64,000 nucleotides of DNA from Bifidobacterium stellenboschense. Lineage in GTDB: Bacteria > Actinomycetota > Actinomycetes > Actinomycetales > Bifidobacteriaceae. The position numbers were made by a program, and so were the translations under genes. Positions 33,265 to 41,620 of this stretch are shown one piece after another. How positions within the stretch are numbered: the first letter of the stretch is position 1; every line of letters begins with the position of its first letter. The notes beneath the pieces were generated by a model. It worked only from the letters and a program-made list of their open reading frames with translations, ran no database searches and had not been told where the DNA came from. The stretch is from assembly GCF_000741785.1 (NCBI RefSeq), contig NZ_JGZP01000010.1, forward strand, positions 1-64,000. Reading direction: 5' to 3'.

Positions 33265-34544
33265 CACGAGACCTCCTGTGCCGTCGCCGCGTTCGTCGCC
33301 GCGTCGGCCGCCGCATGACGGGTGAAGAACCCGCGAATGTCGGCCGCACGACGCACGACGACGCCCGACGTACCCGCGACCGCGGGCGTCACCGTGGTCT
33401 CCCCCACCGGCGACGCGAGCACCTGCGTCTCATCGCCGGCGATGCCGGCCTTCGCCCGTTCGCGCGCCAGCCGTTCGGCCTGCTTGCGCCGCCGTTTCGC
33501 GGATCTGAGCTCCTCACGCGCACGCACGTTCTCGGCGCGACGCTCACGCCGCGCCATCTCCTTCTCCATCGCCGCCGGCGAGACGCCGAGCAGCAACGAT
33601 TTCGCGGCGAGATAGCCGCCGCATCCCGCCGCCAGTACGATGACGGTCATGCCGAGGATGATCGCCGCGGCGACGATCAGCCATCCGGCCACACCCAAGG
33701 ACGGGGTTCCCACATTCGCTCCTTCCAGCATTGCATCCGTAACCTGTCGTGCGGCGTCGTCCGCGACCGTCGCGCCGCCCGCGCTCTTGCCGGTCTTGCC
33801 GGTCGCGCCCGAACCGGACGCCGCCCCCGCCTGCCGCCCCGATTGCGCGGCACCGGAGTCCGCGGCACCCGCAGCGCCCGCGGCGGACGCGGCCGTCGCG
33901 CCGAACGTCAACGGCGTGAACGTCTCGTTGTTCGCGTTCGCGACGCCGTGCGCGCCGATCGTGATGATGCCGCACTGCACGGCCGTGCAGTCCACGTCCG
34001 ACGGGTTGCCGGAACGGTCCGTACTCGTGAACTTCGCGCCGGGCACGGTGATCGTCGCGCTCCACGTGCCGTCGGACGCAATCGTTCCGCCGTTCGCCGC
34101 CGACGCGGTCGAACTGCCGGGGAACGCGACGAACACGTCGTAGCCGGCGGGCGCGTTCTCGTCGTCCGGCACATACTTGTAGGTCTCGCCGGTCACACCG
34201 CCCTGAGACGGCTTCCACGAGTCGCCGGACGGGTCGCTCACCCATCCGAACAGCACGTAGATGCCGCCGAACCCGTTCTTCACGGACTGGAATCCGCTGC
34301 CGGACAGCGCGACCGCCGTATTCCCGTCCGGATTAAGCGTGCCGCCATCCACGCCGACGACGACGCTCGCACCCGCGGCATGGGCGGACGGGACGAAAGC
34401 CGACGACGCAACACCCGGCCACACGCCGGCCAACGCGGACGCGACGAGCATCACCGCGGACAGCAATACGGACGCACCGCACGCCGCCATGCGCGTCGCG
34501 ACGCGCGGCGTCACGCGGGCGGTCATCCTCTTCCCCATCATCAT
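33264..34544 (-). CDS. Exported membrane protein of the haem-type operon
   Basis: A 426-residue protein of no named family. A signal peptide (ending near AHA) is followed by a beta-sandwich-like domain (~47-210: VVVGVDGGTLNPDG, GSGFQSVKNGFGGIYVLFGW) that resembles the third domain of the operon's first protein. An Ala/Gly/Ser linker, one membrane helix (GWLIVAAAIILGMTVIVLAA) and a long basic coiled-coil-like tail (EKEMARRERRAENVRAREEL...) complete it. The ATG triplet at 34544 overlaps the ATPase stop as ATGA. The position after hmuV parallels htaB/htaC genes of the corynebacterial hmu locus. A role in passing haem to HmuT is inference. Confidence 0.65.
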   Translation of the reverse strand: MMMGKRMTARVTPRVATRMAACGASVLLSAVMLVASALAGVWPGVASSAFVPSAHAAGASVVVGVDGGTLNPDGNTAVALSGSGFQSVKNGFGGIYVLFGWVSDPSGDSWKPSQGGVTGETYKYVPDDENAPAGYDVFVAFPGSSTASAANGGTIASDGTWSATITVPGAKFTSTDRSGNPSDVDCTAVQCGIITIGAHGVANANNETFTPLTFGATAASAAGAAGAADSGAAQSGRQAGAASGSGATGKTGKSAGGATVADDAARQVTDAMLEGANVGTPSLGVAGWLIVAAAIILGMTVIVLAAGCGGYLAAKSLLLGVSPAAMEKEMARRERRAENVRAREELRSAKRRRKQAERLARERAKAGIAGDETQVLASPVGETTVTPAVAGTSGVVVRRAADIRGFFTRHAAADAATNAATAQEVS

Positions 34545-35419
34545 GTCTCCTTCCCATGGATGGTCTGACGGCGGCCGTACACGTGACGACTCACGGCCGG
34601 CCGTTCCGGCAGAATCACGAGGCTCCCGTCGCCGCGCCGCAGCACCTCGATCGGACACTGGTACACGGCGGACAGGCGCGCGGACGTGAACACCTCCTCG
34701 GGCGTGCCGAGCGCGGCGATCCGGCCGCGCTCGAGCAGCGCCACACGATCCGACCATGCGGCCGCCGCATCCAACGCATGCACGATGACGACCACCGCGC
34801 AGCCGGCCTCGGCGTAGTCGCGGCCCAGACGCATCAGCATCTCCTGATGCTTCACATCCATCGCCGCGGTCGGCTCGTCGAGCAGCAGGATCGGCGCGGC
34901 CTGCGCGAGCACGCGCGAGAACGCGGCGCGCCCGCGCTCGCCGCCGGACAGTGACGTGTAGACGCGTTCCGCGAGCGACATCGACTCGGTCATCGCCATC
35001 GCCGACGCGACAATCATGTCGTCGTCCAGCTCGTCGGGCGTGCCCTCCCACGGCGAACGGCCCATGCGCACGATGTCGTCGACGGTGAACGGGAACGTGA
35101 CGTCCACGTTCTGCATGAGCACGGAACGGCGCATCGCGAGCTCGGTCGCGTCCCACGCGGCGATCGGCTCGCCGAACAGGCTGATCGAGCCGGACGTGAC
35201 CGGCACGTCGCCGGTGATCGCGCCCAGCATCGTGGATTTGCCGGCGCCGTTGGGCCCGGCGATGGCGAGCAGTTCGCCGGCGCGGATGTCGAGGTCTATA
35301 CGATTGAGGATGGTGCGGCAGTCGATCTCGATGCCGACGCCGTCCAGTTCCAGCACGATGTCGCCCGGCTGCGGCGGGACTGGCGGGCGATGCGTACGGC
35401 GCGGGTTCAGGATGTTCAT
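34541..35419 (-). CDS. hmuV: Haem-type ABC transporter ATP-binding protein (HmuV-like)
   Basis: A 292-residue cytoplasmic ATPase that powers the HmuU permease. Walker A is GPNGAGKST, the signature is LSGGERGRAAFSRVLAQ, Walker B is ILLLDEPTAAMD and the switch His is in VVIVHAL. The sequence is of the FecCD-partner type, close to HmuV. ATG 35419 has GGGAGG 7-8 nt upstream and overlaps the permease stop by 4 nt (ATGA). The stop in turn overlaps the next start by 4 nt. Such strict coupling implies fixed stoichiometry. A siderophore or cobalamin substrate cannot be excluded by the ATPase alone. Confidence 0.9.
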   Translation of the reverse strand: MNILNPRRTHRPPVPPQPGDIVLELDGVGIEIDCRTILNRIDLDIRAGELLAIAGPNGAGKSTMLGAITGDVPVTSGSISLFGEPIAAWDATELAMRRSVLMQNVDVTFPFTVDDIVRMGRSPWEGTPDELDDDMIVASAMAMTESMSLAERVYTSLSGGERGRAAFSRVLAQAAPILLLDEPTAAMDVKHQEMLMRLGRDYAEAGCAVVVIVHALDAAAAWSDRVALLERGRIAALGTPEEVFTSARLSAVYQCPIEVLRRGDGSLVILPERPAVSRHVYGRRQTIHGKET

Positions 35420-36531
35420 GCCCAACCTCCCGACTTGGAGCGGCTGCGGCGCAGCAGCCAGAAGAAGAACGGTCCGCCGACGAGCGAGGTGAGCATGCCG
35501 ATCGGCAGGTCCGCGAACCGGATCGTGGTGCGCGCGGCGAAATCGGCGATGGTGAGCAGCAGCGCGCCGCCCAGCGCGGAGGCGGGCAGCAGCGCGCGAT
35601 GCCCGGGACCGATGATGATGCGCAGCAGATGCGGCACGACGAGACCCACGAACGCGATGATGCCGCAGAACGCGACCGCCGACGAGACGAGCAGCGCGAC
35701 GACAAGCATCGAGCGGAAGCGCAGACGCTCCACGTCGACGCCGAGATGGCGGGCCGGCTTCTCGCCGAGCGCGAGCAGGTCGAGACGATGCGCCATGAAC
35801 TGCACGGCGATGACGCCGACCACGCACATCGGCGCGACGAGCGCGACCTGGTTCCAGCGCGAGCCGTTGAACGAGCCCATCTGCCAGAACACGATCTGGT
35901 CGCGGGCGGAGGTGGGCGCGGCGAACGTGCAGAACGAGATCAGCGCACCGGCCACCGCATTGACGGCCACGCCGGTGAGAATCAACGTGACGACCTCGGT
36001 ACGGCCGTCGCGGCGTGCGAGCAGGTAGACGGACAATGTGGTGAACAGGCCGCACGCGAAGGCGAGCGCGGGCGTGGTGAGCGCGCCGAGGAAATCCCAT
36101 CCCATGAGGATCGAACAGCTCGCGCCGACGGCCGCGCCGGAGGAGACGCCCACCGTGCCCGGCTCGGCGAGCGGATTGCCGAACACGCCCTGCATGAGCG
36201 CGCCGGCCACGCCGAGCGCCGCGCCGACGACGATCGCCATGACGATGCGCGGGAAGCGCACGTTCCACAACGCCTCCTCGCCGAACGCGCGCGACGGGCC
36301 TTGCAGCCAGTGGAGGCCGATTTTGTCGAGCACGGAGCCGAGCACCTGGTCGAAGGGGATGATGAGCTGGCCGAGCGACGCGGAGACGACGGTCATGACG
36401 ATGAGCCCCGCGGCGAGCACGATGAAGGTGAAGGCGGTCACGCGCGGGGTGCGGGCGGCGAGGCCGAGGTCGGCCGCGTTGGCGCGGATGCGCGCGTCAC
36501 GTCGGGACTGCTGCGTTGGGGACGCTGTCAT
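35416..36531 (-). CDS. hmuU: Haem-type ABC transporter permease (FecCD family, HmuU-like)
   Basis: A 371-residue membrane protein with about ten helices. FecCD-family hallmarks are the LWNVRFPRIVMAIVVGAALG block, GALMQGVFGNPLAEPGTVGV near the second helix, AFVGLVVPHLLR (the coupling region that contacts the ATPase) and the C-terminal ADLPIGMLTSLVGGPFFFWL. These permeases import haem, siderophores or cobalamin. ATG 36531 overlaps the stop of the binding-protein gene by 4 nt, and its own stop overlaps the ATPase start by 4 nt. The substrate is inferred as haem from the HtaA-domain genes on both sides. Confidence 0.92.
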   Translation of the reverse strand: MTASPTQQSRRDARIRANAADLGLAARTPRVTAFTFIVLAAGLIVMTVVSASLGQLIIPFDQVLGSVLDKIGLHWLQGPSRAFGEEALWNVRFPRIVMAIVVGAALGVAGALMQGVFGNPLAEPGTVGVSSGAAVGASCSILMGWDFLGALTTPALAFACGLFTTLSVYLLARRDGRTEVVTLILTGVAVNAVAGALISFCTFAAPTSARDQIVFWQMGSFNGSRWNQVALVAPMCVVGVIAVQFMAHRLDLLALGEKPARHLGVDVERLRFRSMLVVALLVSSAVAFCGIIAFVGLVVPHLLRIIIGPGHRALLPASALGGALLLTIADFAARTTIRFADLPIGMLTSLVGGPFFFWLLRRSRSKSGGWA

Positions 36532-37769
36532 TGCCGGGTTCCCTCGCTTTCCTGCTGCATCTCGTCGAGTCGTTTCTGGATGATTTCCGGCTTGCTGTCC
36601 GGCTGGTAGCTGTGTTCGGGCGCGTAGACGGCGGTGGCGAGCGCGGCCAGCACCTGCGCGGTCTGCGGGCCGAAGCTCATGATCTCGTAGTCGCTCATGT
36701 CGACGATGCGCCGGTGCTGGCCGGCTGGCGTCTCCGCGATGCCGGGCATGGCGAGCATGCCGTCGACGCCTCCCGCGGATTGGACGCCGAGGGTCATCGC
36801 GAGGATCACGTCGGGTTTCGCCTTGATGAGCGCTTCGGAGTTGGTGGGGGCCATGCCGTTGAAGCCGACCTCCTCGGCCACGTCGACCGCGCCGATCGAT
36901 TGGATGAGCGAATCCGCGCCGGAGCCTTCGCCGAACCAGTAGTAGATCGATGTGCCGCGCACGTAGAGGAACACGATGCGGGGGCGTCGCTTCTCGTCCG
37001 TGGGGACGAATGTGCGCTGGATGATCTGGATGGTCTGGCTGATCTCGCTGTTCGTGCGTGTGACGAGCTGTTTGCCGAGGTCGCTCACACCGAGCGCGTC
37101 GGCGACGGCCTGGATCTGCGCGCCCACGCCGGCGACGCCCTTCTCGCTTTCCAACGGCACGAACACGACCGGAATCCCGGATTGGCGCAACTGCAGCTGC
37201 ACGTCGTACGGGCCGATCGACGTGTCGGTGATGATGACGGTGGGTTCCAGCGCGAGGATCGCCTCCGCGTTCAGGTCCATGCCGTTGACGGTCACCTTGG
37301 GTAGCTTGTCCATGCCGGACGATCCGGTGGCCGTGTCGCGGCCGACCAGGTTGCAGCCGAATCCGAGCGCATACACGGCCGCGGCGAGACCGCCGTTCTG
37401 GTTGAGCGCGAGGATGCGCGTCGTATCCGTCACGGTCTGTTCCGGCCCGTCCGCGCTTTCCACGGTGACGGGCAGCCGCTGCTCCTCGAACGGCACGTTC
37501 GTAATCGGAATGATCTGGTCCGACCGCGTGTATGCGGTGGTGGGGCCTTCGATCGTGCGCGGGTCGGCGAGCTGCGTGACGTCGGGCAGCTGCGGCGGAT
37601 TCGGCTCGCTGGAGACGGTAGGCACGTCGCAGCTGTCGAGACTCGCCTCGGAGATCGTGCCGATGTTCGCGCAGCCGCCGAGCGCCAGCAGGCACGCGGC
37701 CACGGTCGCCGCCGCGACGCGCGAGATGGAGCGCGGGCGGCGGCGAGCGCGGCGGGAGTCGGTCATCAT
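36528..37769 (-). CDS. hmuT: Haem-type ABC transporter substrate-binding lipoprotein (HmuT-like)
   Basis: A 413-residue lipoprotein. The signal ends in lipobox LGGC with lipidated Cys33. The periplasmic-binding-protein fold of class III has an N-lobe with ALNQNGGLAAAVYALGFG and DLNAEAILALEPTVIITD, a linking helix around QAVADALGVSDLGKQL, and a C-lobe with GADSLIQSIGAVDVA and MSDYEIMSFGPQ. Similarity is to haemin-binding HmuT. The tail (KPEIIQKRLDEMQQESEG) is longer than usual. Two adjacent ATGs (37769 and 37766) are possible. The gene starts 5 nt after the HtaA-protein stop and overlaps the permease gene. Confidence 0.9.
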   Translation of the reverse strand: MMTDSRRARRRPRSISRVAAATVAACLLALGGCANIGTISEASLDSCDVPTVSSEPNPPQLPDVTQLADPRTIEGPTTAYTRSDQIIPITNVPFEEQRLPVTVESADGPEQTVTDTTRILALNQNGGLAAAVYALGFGCNLVGRDTATGSSGMDKLPKVTVNGMDLNAEAILALEPTVIITDTSIGPYDVQLQLRQSGIPVVFVPLESEKGVAGVGAQIQAVADALGVSDLGKQLVTRTNSEISQTIQIIQRTFVPTDEKRRPRIVFLYVRGTSIYYWFGEGSGADSLIQSIGAVDVAEEVGFNGMAPTNSEALIKAKPDVILAMTLGVQSAGGVDGMLAMPGIAETPAGQHRRIVDMSDYEIMSFGPQTAQVLAALATAVYAPEHSYQPDSKPEIIQKRLDEMQQESEGTRQ

Positions 37770-37774
37770 CCGTC

Positions 37775-39559
37775 TCAGGCGTTGCGGCGGCGCAGGATGG
37801 TCGCGGCGGCCGCGGCGGCCGCGAGCGCGATCATCACGGCGGCGAGCGCGGCGACGGAGGCGCCGGTGGCGCTCAGCGCGGCGGTCGTCGTGGTGTTCGT
37901 GGTGCCGGTCGCGGTCGAACCGGTCGCGCCGGTCGTGCCGGTGCCGCCGGTGGTGCCGGAATCGGTGCCGTCACCATCACCCGTGGACTGGTCCGGGGCG
38001 GGGGTGACCGGGGACTGCGGCTGGGCCTTGAGCGTGATCGCGGTGGCGGCGTCGAGGCGACGGTCGGTCAGGGACAGGCCGTGCGCGGCGGTCGTGCCGA
38101 CAACGTAGGTCCTGCCGTATTCGAGCGAGCCGGCGGGCACGGTGACGGTGGCGGTGAAGGCGCCGTCCTTGATGTCGGCGGCCTTGACCCACACGGCCTT
38201 GACGAAGTCGTCCGCGGAGGTCGGATTCCGGCCGGCGTTCCACTTGCTCGTGTCGGCGACGACGGCGTACGCGCCGTAGAAGGCGGCGCCGCCGGTGAAG
38301 CCGGTGCCCTTGACGGTGAACGTGTTCTCCACGGCCGGATCGATGTCGCCGGTCGGTTCGACGGTGATGGACGGCTTGTCGGCCGGATCGGCGTTCGGAG
38401 TGACCGGGTCGGAGGCGGCGGACGCGGCGGAGGAGCCTTCCGCGTTCTTCGCGACGACGGACGCCGTGTAGGAGACGTTCTGCGCGGTGAGCTTGCCGAA
38501 CGTGGCAGTGGTGGTGTCCACGTCCTGGCTGACCGGGTCGCCGGTGGACGGGGTGAGGGTGACGGTGTAGCCGGTGATCGCGGAGCCGCCGTCCTTGGCC
38601 GGGGCCTTCCAGTCGACCTTCACCTGGTACGGGTCGGCCATGCTGCCGGCGACGGTCGCTGTCGGCTTGGCCGGCGCGTCCGGCACGGTGGCCTGCGGTT
38701 CCGGTGCCTTCGCGGTGTAGGAGACCTGGATCTCGGCGGGGGCCTTGCGCTGGTCGGCGGCGCCGCCGGAGGCGTACCAGTACGGGCCGGAGCCGGTCTT
38801 GGTCACGAAGTCGAGGAACGGCTTCGGCCAGCTCTTGAACATCGTGCCTTGGCCGTCCACGTCGGTCTCGTTGAAGTCGGGGGTGACGATGGTGCCGTCG
38901 TCCTTCACGTCGACGTTGGAGAGCGTGGCGATCTCCACGTCCTTCTCCTCATCGAGCACGGAGAACTTGCTCGTATCGTTCATGTCGGTGCCCCATCCGC
39001 CGAGCGTGGCGGTGAGCTTGCCGGAGCCGTTCGTCACGGTGAGCTTGAGGTCCTTCGCGTACCACTGGTTGAGGCCGGAGTAGTAGACGACGGTGAACGC
39101 GCCGTCCCACGAGATCTCGGCGTCGTCGTTCGCGGCGTCGATCGTGCCGGAACCCTTGGTGAGCTTGACGCGGTTGCCGCTGCCCTCGCCGGTCGCGGAA
39201 TAGGCGGCGGGCAGGTCCTTGCCGTCCGGCGTGGTCTTGAGGCCGGCCCAGGTGGCGGCCTTGTACGTGCCGTCGGCCTGCTTCTTCTCGATGGACACGT
39301 TGCCGTCCGTCTGCTTCCACTCGTTCTCCTCGACGGAGTCGCCGGCCGAGGTCTTGTCGACGATGCCGGCGGACAGGAAGTTGAACGTGCCCGGCGCGTA
39401 GGCGCGCCAGTTCGATTCCCTGTTGAGGCTCCACGTGAGCGTGGCGTCGCTGGTGGTCTTGGCTTCGGCGGCGTATGCGGTCGGCGCGACGAGTCCGGCA
39501 CCGAGCGCGGCGACGGCCGCGAATGTGGCGATCGCGGCACGGCGGGATGATGCGGTCAT
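37775..39559 (-). CDS. htaA: HtaA-domain cell-surface haem-binding protein, LSATG-anchored
   Basis: A 594-residue wall protein and first gene of the operon. The signal peptide is cut after AYA30. The HtaA domain (~38-290) contains LTWSLNRESNWRAYAPG, NFLSAG, GNVSIEKK and FTVVYYSGLNQWYAKDLKL. A fibronectin III domain (~300-400; GSAITGYTVTLTPSTG) and an Ig-like beta domain (~405-510; GTGFTGGAAFYGAYAVV) follow. LSATG, a hydrophobic helix and RRRNA form the sorting signal. It should capture haem at the surface and hand it to HmuT. Tyr54 occupies the expected ligand Tyr position. ATG 39559 follows AAAGGA with 6-7 nt spacing. Confidence 0.84.
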   Translation of the reverse strand: MTASSRRAAIATFAAVAALGAGLVAPTAYAAEAKTTSDATLTWSLNRESNWRAYAPGTFNFLSAGIVDKTSAGDSVEENEWKQTDGNVSIEKKQADGTYKAATWAGLKTTPDGKDLPAAYSATGEGSGNRVKLTKGSGTIDAANDDAEISWDGAFTVVYYSGLNQWYAKDLKLTVTNGSGKLTATLGGWGTDMNDTSKFSVLDEEKDVEIATLSNVDVKDDGTIVTPDFNETDVDGQGTMFKSWPKPFLDFVTKTGSGPYWYASGGAADQRKAPAEIQVSYTAKAPEPQATVPDAPAKPTATVAGSMADPYQVKVDWKAPAKDGGSAITGYTVTLTPSTGDPVSQDVDTTTATFGKLTAQNVSYTASVVAKNAEGSSAASAASDPVTPNADPADKPSITVEPTGDIDPAVENTFTVKGTGFTGGAAFYGAYAVVADTSKWNAGRNPTSADDFVKAVWVKAADIKDGAFTATVTVPAGSLEYGRTYVVGTTAAHGLSLTDRRLDAATAITLKAQPQSPVTPAPDQSTGDGDGTDSGTTGGTGTTGATGSTATGTTNTTTTAALSATGASVAALAAVMIALAAAAAAATILRRRNA

Positions 39560-39636
39560 CCTGGTTCCTTTCGTTCCTTTGCGGAGGTTCTTCGCGGATT
39601 CCGCCCCTGATTCCCTTGAGTCGCTGGTGGGCGGCC

Positions 39637-39651
39637 GCGAAAGCATTTCGC
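39637..39651. promoter_or_regulatory. Palindrome in the leader of the haem-type operon
   Basis: GCGAAA-GCA-TTTCGC is a perfect 6-bp inverted repeat about 80 nt before the operon's first start codon. A TACATT hexamer on the minus strand (39658-39653) lies right beside it, so an operator over the promoter is possible. Confidence 0.4.
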
Positions 39652-39745
39652 AATGTACGAAGGATTCTTTGGGAAGAACAGTCTTGTGTCCACGGGATGC
39701 CGCCGCTATTCGCACGCGCGCGGTGGCAGATTTTCCACGCGAAAT

Positions 39746-39768
39746 CAATAGGTGTGATAAACCTCACA
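39746..39768. promoter_or_regulatory. Possible DtxR/IdeR-type iron box upstream of the haem operon
   Basis: ATAGGTGTGATAAACCTCA matches the DtxR/IdeR 19-mer consensus at about 12 positions and keeps the AGGT...ACCT arms at the right spacing. It lies 190 nt before the htaA start codon. No footprint or regulator gene is available to confirm it. Confidence 0.3.
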
Positions 39769-39775
39769 TTCCGGA

Positions 39776-40131
39776 GTGTGGCGCAGTATCGCGCCACACA
39801 AGCACGAAAATGAGCACATCACACGTCATGTGGCACGACCTCTCGCCCACACTTACGCAGAACCCACCGATTCCTACCGAGTGTGGCGCGAACACGTGCC
39901 ATGCAACGCCCCGCGAACCGAAGTGTGGCGCAGTATCGCGCCACACAACGTCGAAACCGCATCCCCAACACGTCACGTGGCGCAGTATCACGCCACACAA
40001 GCACGAAAATGGGCACATCACACGTCATGTGGCACGGCCTCTCGCCCACACTTACGCAGAACCCACCAGTTCCTGCCGAGAGTGGCGCAAACACGTGCCA
40101 CACAACGCCCCGCGAACCGAAGTGTGGCGCA
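39776..40131. repeat. 199-bp tandem repeat with hairpins, about 1.8 copies
   Basis: The blocks beginning at 39776 and near 39975 repeat with a 199-bp period and few differences (AAGCACGAAAATG at 39800 and 39999; AACCGAAGTGTGGCG at 39917 and 40116). Within each, GTGTGGCGC and GCGCCACAC face each other across 6 nt. It fills much of the 984-bp gap between the haem operon and tRNA-Ser. The several short frames over it are repeat artefacts. Confidence 0.85.
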
Positions 40132-40290
40132 CAGGGGAAGAGCATGATCCTCGCACTCAACGTGGAAAACAGGGCGATACGGGTTGAGTGGAAGACAGAG
40201 CAATCGACAACGTCATCGAAACAACCCAGTCACTCGGAAACCGTTTCGGTTCGCCACATGCTCCCGGCGAACCGGACAGGACAGCCGATA

Positions 40291-40334
40291 TCCTTATCGT
40301 TTCGCTGGAAGCCCCTTCAGAGAAACAATAAGGA
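40291..40334. repeat. 13-bp inverted repeat
   Basis: TCCTTATCGTTTC and GAAACAATAAGGA match at 12 of 13 positions across an 18-nt loop. There is no T-run and no gene attached. It may be a decayed terminator or the ends of a small element. The rest of 40132-40505 shows nothing recognisable. Confidence 0.5.
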
Positions 40335-40505
40335 CACGAAGCAGCGGACTTGCTTCACCACGTTTCTTTACGTAACCCCTATAACCCGGCAACCCCGTTC
40401 AGGAGTGCCGCCGCTGTCTCCCCTGCGACAGCACCCGCACCACACCCGGGAACTCTAAAACACACGTTTAGCCCTTCTTCGCCGGAAGGGTGCCAGCCAG
40501 TCTAC

Positions 40506-40538
40506 GAAAAAGGGTTTCAGGCCGAAGCCTGAAACCCT
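40506..40538 (-). terminator. Terminator of tRNA-Ser(CGA)
   Basis: Stem AGGGTTTCAGGC/GCCTGAAACCCT with a 4-nt loop, then TTTT on the minus strand, 6 nt after the tRNA. Confidence 0.88.
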
Positions 40539-40543
40539 AGGGG

Positions 40544-40629
40544 CGGATAAGGCGAGATTCGAACTCGCGGAGGGGTTCGCCCTCACACGCTTTCGAGGCG
40601 TGCTCCTTAGACCGCTCGGACACTTATCC
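40544..40629 (-). tRNA. tRNA-Ser (anticodon CGA)
   Basis: An 86-nt type II tRNA with acceptor GGATAAG/CTTATCC. Anticodon stem CACGC/GCGTG holds loop CTCGAAA, giving anticodon CGA. It has a long variable arm and T-arm GCGAG-TTCGAAT-CTCGC, with discriminator G. CCA is not encoded. Confidence 0.95.
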
Positions 40630-40743
40630 AATCGTCACGTAAAACGCAACCTGTTCATTATAAGCCTGTTCGTCCGATACGCAAATCACCGCGCGTCGCG
40701 AGGCCCGCGTCGCGCGCACCCGGCCGCCGCGCCCAACCCGCCG

Positions 40744-41544
40744 CTACAGCTCCTGCTCGTGGACGGAGGCGTTGACCCACTGGCTCTGCTGGACGTTGTA
40801 TCCCGAGAAGATGCCGATGTCGAGCATGCAGTCGCGGTAGTCGCGGCCGTGGGCGATCGTGATGTAGTTGTCGTCGACCATGCGGTTGTGGGTCGGATCG
40901 AGGCCGATCCACCGGCCGTTGTGGTAGATCTCCACCCACGCGTGCGTCGCGCCCTCGCCGCCCAGCAATCCCGCGATGTAGCGCGCGATCAGACCGCAGT
41001 GGCGCGCCACGGACAGCATCACGTGCGCGTAGTCCTGGCACACGCCCTTGCGCTGTTCCAGCGCCTGCTCGGCGGTAGTGCGGATCGTCGTGGAGCCGGG
41101 CGTGTAGACGAACGCGCGGAACACCTCGTCCATGATCTCGCGCGCCTTGTCGATCGGCGAGGCGCTGTCCGGCAGGGCGGCGAGACGCCCGCGGCAGATC
41201 GCTGTCAGCGCCTCGATCGCGGGGCCGGGGATCGTCAGCGCGGAGTCGAACCGGTAGAGCGGCTTGTAGATCTCCGGCTTGATGTGCTCGTTGTCGACGA
41301 ACGCGATGCCGGTCACCTTGTAGTTGAACACGTCATGCGGCTCGGGGATGTACCCGGTCTTCACGACCGAATCGAACGAGTCGATGGTGGTCTCCAGATC
41401 CACGTCCGGCTCGATGTCGATTTCCACGTCCACGACCTGCTGGCGCGGGCCGGTGGCGGGGATGCACCGCAACTGGAAACGATGATCGGTGACCGGCGAG
41501 CTGAAGCTGAGCTTCATCTCATAATCAAACACCAGTTTCTTCAT
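40744..41544 (-). CDS. Transglutaminase-like protein
   Basis: A 266-residue cytoplasmic protein. An N-terminal beta domain (~1-95; MKKLVFDYEMKLSFSSP) is followed by a transglutaminase-core with Cys in QRKGVCQDYAHVM, His in ATHAWVEIY and Asp in IGLDPTHN, so the Cys-His-Asp triad is complete. Family members next to circularly permuted ATP-grasp and alpha-E proteins are thought to act as peptidases or amide-handling enzymes on a small peptide or protein tag. The gene lies 76 nt downstream of such a fusion on the same strand, which makes them one operon. The substrate is unknown. Confidence 0.9.
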   Translation of the reverse strand: MKKLVFDYEMKLSFSSPVTDHRFQLRCIPATGPRQQVVDVEIDIEPDVDLETTIDSFDSVVKTGYIPEPHDVFNYKVTGIAFVDNEHIKPEIYKPLYRFDSALTIPGPAIEALTAICRGRLAALPDSASPIDKAREIMDEVFRAFVYTPGSTTIRTTAEQALEQRKGVCQDYAHVMLSVARHCGLIARYIAGLLGGEGATHAWVEIYHNGRWIGLDPTHNRMVDDNYITIAHGRDYRDCMLDIGIFSGYNVQQSQWVNASVHEQEL

Positions 41545-41620
41545 GCTTTCGGGCTCCGGAAAGTGGACGGCAACAACAACAACGACATACTGTCTTCCAA
41601 CTTTACCAGTGTGACCTGGG

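Noticed and set aside
39770-40160. Several 60-190-codon frames over the 199-bp repeat
   Set aside because: They translate the tandem repeat (for example repeated CGVILRHV-like or SVAQYRATQ-like stretches) and lack ribosome-binding sites.
40291-40334. Terminal inverted repeats of an insertion sequence
   Set aside because: Only 18 nt lie between the arms and there is no transposase frame or target duplication nearby; kept only as an inverted repeat.
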